Source: Nigerium sp. (lineage in GTDB: Bacteria > Actinomycetota > Actinomycetes > Propionibacteriales > Propionibacteriaceae). From it: a DNA stretch of 64,000 nucleotides. The notes beneath the pieces are model-generated. The model saw only the letters and a list, made by a program, of their open reading frames with translations, was not told the DNA's origin and searched no databases. The position numbers and the translations under genes are program-made. The stretch lies in the NCBI GenBank assembly GCA_016711325.1, contig JADJTH010000008.1, positions 310,001 to 374,000 on the forward strand. The letters run 5' to 3'. Below are positions 61,877 to 64,000 of this stretch, piece after piece (position 1 is the stretch's first letter; each line of letters opens with the position of its first letter).

Positions 61877-62682
61877 ATGAAACTCACCCGTGCCGTCCCC
61901 GCCGCCATCGCCGCCGCCGTTCTGGCGTTGTCCGGGTGCTCCTCGCCCGCGGCGTCCAGCCCCTCTGGAGCGCCCGCGGACGCCGTCGCCGACCTTCAGA
62001 AGGCCGGCGTTCTCAAGGTCGGCACCGAGGGCACCTACGCGCCCTTCTCGTTCCACGATCCCCAGACCAACGAGCTCACCGGTTACGACATCGACGTGGT
62101 CACCGCCGTCGCGGGCAAGCTCGGGGTGAAACCGGAGTTCTTCGAGACCAAGTGGACGCGATCTTCGCCGGCCTCGAGGCGAAGCGATTCGACATGATCG
62201 CGAACCAGGTCGGCATCACCCCCGAGCGTCAGGCGAGGTACGACCTGTCGGCGCCGTACACGGTGTCGTACCCAGTCGTCGTGGTGCGCTCCGACAACAC
62301 CGAGGTCACCTCGCTGGAGTCGGTGGCCGGCCGCAGGTCGGCGCAGAGCGTCACCTCCAACTGGGCGACCTTCGCCAAGGACGCCGGCGCCGAGATCGTG
62401 CCGGTCGACGGCTTCACCGAGGCCGTCGCGGCGATCCGGGATCGTCGTGTCGACCTCACCTTCAACGACAACCTGGCCGTACTCGAGTACTTCAAGTCGA
62501 CCGGCGACACCAACGTGAAGGTGGCGTTCGAGAAGAGCGACCAGAAGTTGGAGATGGGATTCGCGCTCCGCAAGAACTCCGGCCTCCTGGACGCGATCGA
62601 CCAAGCCCTGGAGGAACTGGCGGCCGACGGGACCCTCGCTCGGCTCGGCGAGAAGTACTTCGGCCAGGACGTCTCCCGGTAA
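61877..62682 (+). pseudogene. cystine-type ABC transporter substrate-binding lipoprotein (frameshifted as given)
   Basis: From ATG 61877: signal with lipobox LSGC (ALALSGCSS), then VLKVGTEGTYAPFSFHDPQT and GYDIDVVTAVAGKLGV to FFETKW at 62154. The rest is in another frame: DAIFAGLEAKRFDMIANQVG through GEKYFGQDVSR. One added G at about 62153 (AAGTGGACG to AAGTGGGACG) joins them (about 269 residues). The KWDAIFAGLEAKRFDMI stretch is like FliY/TcyJ cystine binders. Given an intact permease and ATPase downstream, a sequencing error is quite possible. Confidence 0.8.
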
Positions 62683-62709
62683 CGGTCAGCACGCGAGAGA
62701 GGTGTGTCG

Positions 62710-63378
62710 ATGGATGCGGGTGTGTGGGAGCTGCTCCTGAACTCGGTCGGGCCGCTGGTGATGGGCGCCATCGTCGGGACCATTCCCCTGACGGTCTTGT
62801 CGTTCGTCTTCGGCCTGGCCATCGCCTTGGCGGTCGCACTGGCGCGCATGTCGGCCAACCGGCTGGTGGCGAGCGTGGCGGCCGTCTACATCTCGATCAT
62901 CCGCGGCACACCTCTGCTGGTGCAGCTGTTCATCATCTTCTACGCGCTGCCGATGCTCGGTGTCGTGATCGACCCGTACCCGTCGGCGGTGATCGCATTC
63001 TCGCTGAACGTGGGCGGCTACGCGGCCGAGGCGATTCGCGGGTCGATCCTGGCGATTCCCGTGGGGCAATGGGAGGCCGCCCGCACGATCGGGATGGGTT
63101 ACACGCTGACGATGCGCCGGGTGATTCTGCCGCAGGCGATGCGAGTGGCGGTTCCCCCGCTGTCGAACACGTTCATCTCGCTGGTCAAGGACACGTCGCT
63201 GGCATCGTCGATCATGGTGACCGAGTTGCTGCGGCGCGCTCAGGAGATCGCGGCGCCGTCGTACCAGTTCCTGGCGTTGTATTCGCTGGCCGCACTCATC
63301 TACTGGCTGATCTGCTCGGTGCTCTCGCTCGGGCAGCAGCGCCTCGAGCGCTATCTCGGCCGCTACGTCACGGTGTGA
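62710..63378 (+). CDS. amino acid (cystine-type) ABC transporter permease
   Basis: 222 residues from ATG 62710 (GAGAGAGG, 7 nt spacing; GTG 62704 is an alternative). HisM-type: five helices, the EAA loop EAARTIGMGYTLTMRRVILP, and IRGTPLLVQLFIIFYALP. It likely forms a homodimeric channel. Lies 28 bp after the binding protein and 11 bp before the ATPase. Confidence 0.92.
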   Translation: MDAGVWELLLNSVGPLVMGAIVGTIPLTVLSFVFGLAIALAVALARMSANRLVASVAAVYISIIRGTPLLVQLFIIFYALPMLGVVIDPYPSAVIAFSLNVGGYAAEAIRGSILAIPVGQWEAARTIGMGYTLTMRRVILPQAMRVAVPPLSNTFISLVKDTSLASSIMVTELLRRAQEIAAPSYQFLALYSLAALIYWLICSVLSLGQQRLERYLGRYVTV

Positions 63379-63389
63379 GGGAGAAGAGG

Positions 63390-64000
63390 ATGAGTGTGGT
63401 ATCGGTACGCAGCGTGCGTAAGGCCTTCGGTGGCCATGTGGTGCTCCACGATGTGAATCTCGACGTCACCGAGGGTTCGGTGACCACCCTGATCGGCCCG
63501 TCCGGGTCGGGGAAGACGACCTTGCTGCGCTGCCTCAACGGCCTCGCGTTGCCGGACGCCGGCATCGTCCGCGTCAACGACGTCACGATCGACTACGGCG
63601 CCAAACCGTCGCGCGAGGCGCGCAAGGCCCTCGCCGCGCAGTCGGGCATGGTGTTCCAGGCCCATCACCTGTTTCCTCACCGGACGGCGCTCGAGAACGT
63701 GATCGAAGGGCCGGTGTATGTGCAGAAGGAGCCGGTCGCCCAGGCGCGTGAACGGGGCATGGCGCTGCTCGCGCAGGTGGGGCTCGCCGAGAAGGCCGAC
63801 TCGTATCCCTCCCAACTCTCCGGCGGCCAGCAGCAGCGCGTCGGGATCGCCCGGGCGCTGGCGCTGAGGCCGACGCTGATGCTGTTCGACGAACCGACCT
63901 CGGCACTCGACCCCGAGACCGTCGGCGACGTGCTGACCGTCTTGCGCGATCTCGCCGAACAGGGCTGGACGATGGTGGTCGTCACCCACGAGATCCGGTT
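63390..64000 (+). CDS. amino acid (cystine-type) ABC transporter ATPase, 3' end outside window
   Basis: About 203 visible residues. Walker A LIGPSGSGKTTLLRCLNGL, Q-loop near MVFQAHHLFPHRTALENV, signature LSGGQQQRVGIARALAL, Walker B LMLFDEPTSALD, H-loop VVTHEIRF at the window edge. HisP/GlnQ type. ATG 63390 has GAAGAGG upstream. Completes the three-gene transporter. Confidence 0.94.
   Translation, partial: MSVVSVRSVRKAFGGHVVLHDVNLDVTEGSVTTLIGPSGSGKTTLLRCLNGLALPDAGIVRVNDVTIDYGAKPSREARKALAAQSGMVFQAHHLFPHRTALENVIEGPVYVQKEPVAQARERGMALLAQVGLAEKADSYPSQLSGGQQQRVGIARALALRPTLMLFDEPTSALDPETVGDVLTVLRDLAEQGWTMVVVTHEIR

Overview
This is a GC-rich actinobacterial chromosome segment. Mycothiol ligase (mshC), polyphosphate glucokinase, a short-chain Z-isoprenyl (UppS) synthase, a single-chain glycyl-tRNA synthetase and many leaderless promoters (TANNNT box followed 6-8 nt later by ATG/GTG) together suggest a Propionibacteriaceae-like organism; that family call is inference.

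Layout. (1) 1-23.9 kb is ordinary core genome: leuA (5' truncated by the window), gdhA, a PEP/pyruvate-binding protein, ppgK, argG, a MATE exporter, a Usp protein, uppS, glyS, a monooxygenase-fold protein, zur, recO, an argO/argP divergent pair, a GH13 protein, dusB, a Tyr/Pro/Gln-rich membrane protein, dgt, dnaG, a sigma factor and a hypothetical. (2) 23.86-24.06 kb holds tRNA-Asn and a CAT-anticodon tRNA, which begin an accessory region. (3) 24.07-28.7 kb is a graveyard of mobile and defence genes: the 3' end of a serine recombinase, the 3' end of a type I restriction HsdR gene, a GIY-YIG gene split by an IS3-family element, and fragments of Abi and NUDIX genes. (4) 28.7-37.5 kb mixes a frameshifted DUF222/HNH gene, an intact luciferase-like monooxygenase/MarR/FMN reductase cluster, truncated AKR and membrane genes, a secreted nuclease, a PIN-type toxin-antitoxin locus with a broken toxin, and a lipoprotein. 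(5) 37.7-56.56 kb looks like an integrated mobile element. It has int/xis, a repeat-rich regulatory patch, a tightly overlapped TIR-HIT-membrane protein operon, a type III restriction-modification pair, a replication-type gene, small regulators, and a pair made of a tyrosine-recombinase-like protein and an IS4-type DDE transposase, the latter split by an IS21 element. The DDE gene stops 3 bp from the 3' end of tRNA-Leu(GAG). (6) 56.56-64 kb returns to core genome: tRNA-Leu, an aldo/keto reductase, uppP, mshC, hisE-hisG, a PH-domain protein, then a cystine-type ABC transporter preceded by a leaderless cysteine-rich leader peptide and running off the window.

The best candidate for an undescribed system is the TIR-HIT-membrane operon at 41.36-42.77 kb. 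A ThsB-like TIR protein could make a nucleotide signal, a HIT protein could process it, and a three-helix membrane protein could be the effector. Next are the Y-recombinase-like/DDE pair at tRNA-Leu and the cysteine leader of the transporter.

Caution: many broken genes here, including istA, the DUF5677-like gene, the DUF222 gene and the cystine-binding protein, are broken by single missing bases, mostly in short homopolymer runs. Some pseudogene calls may therefore be assembly errors.
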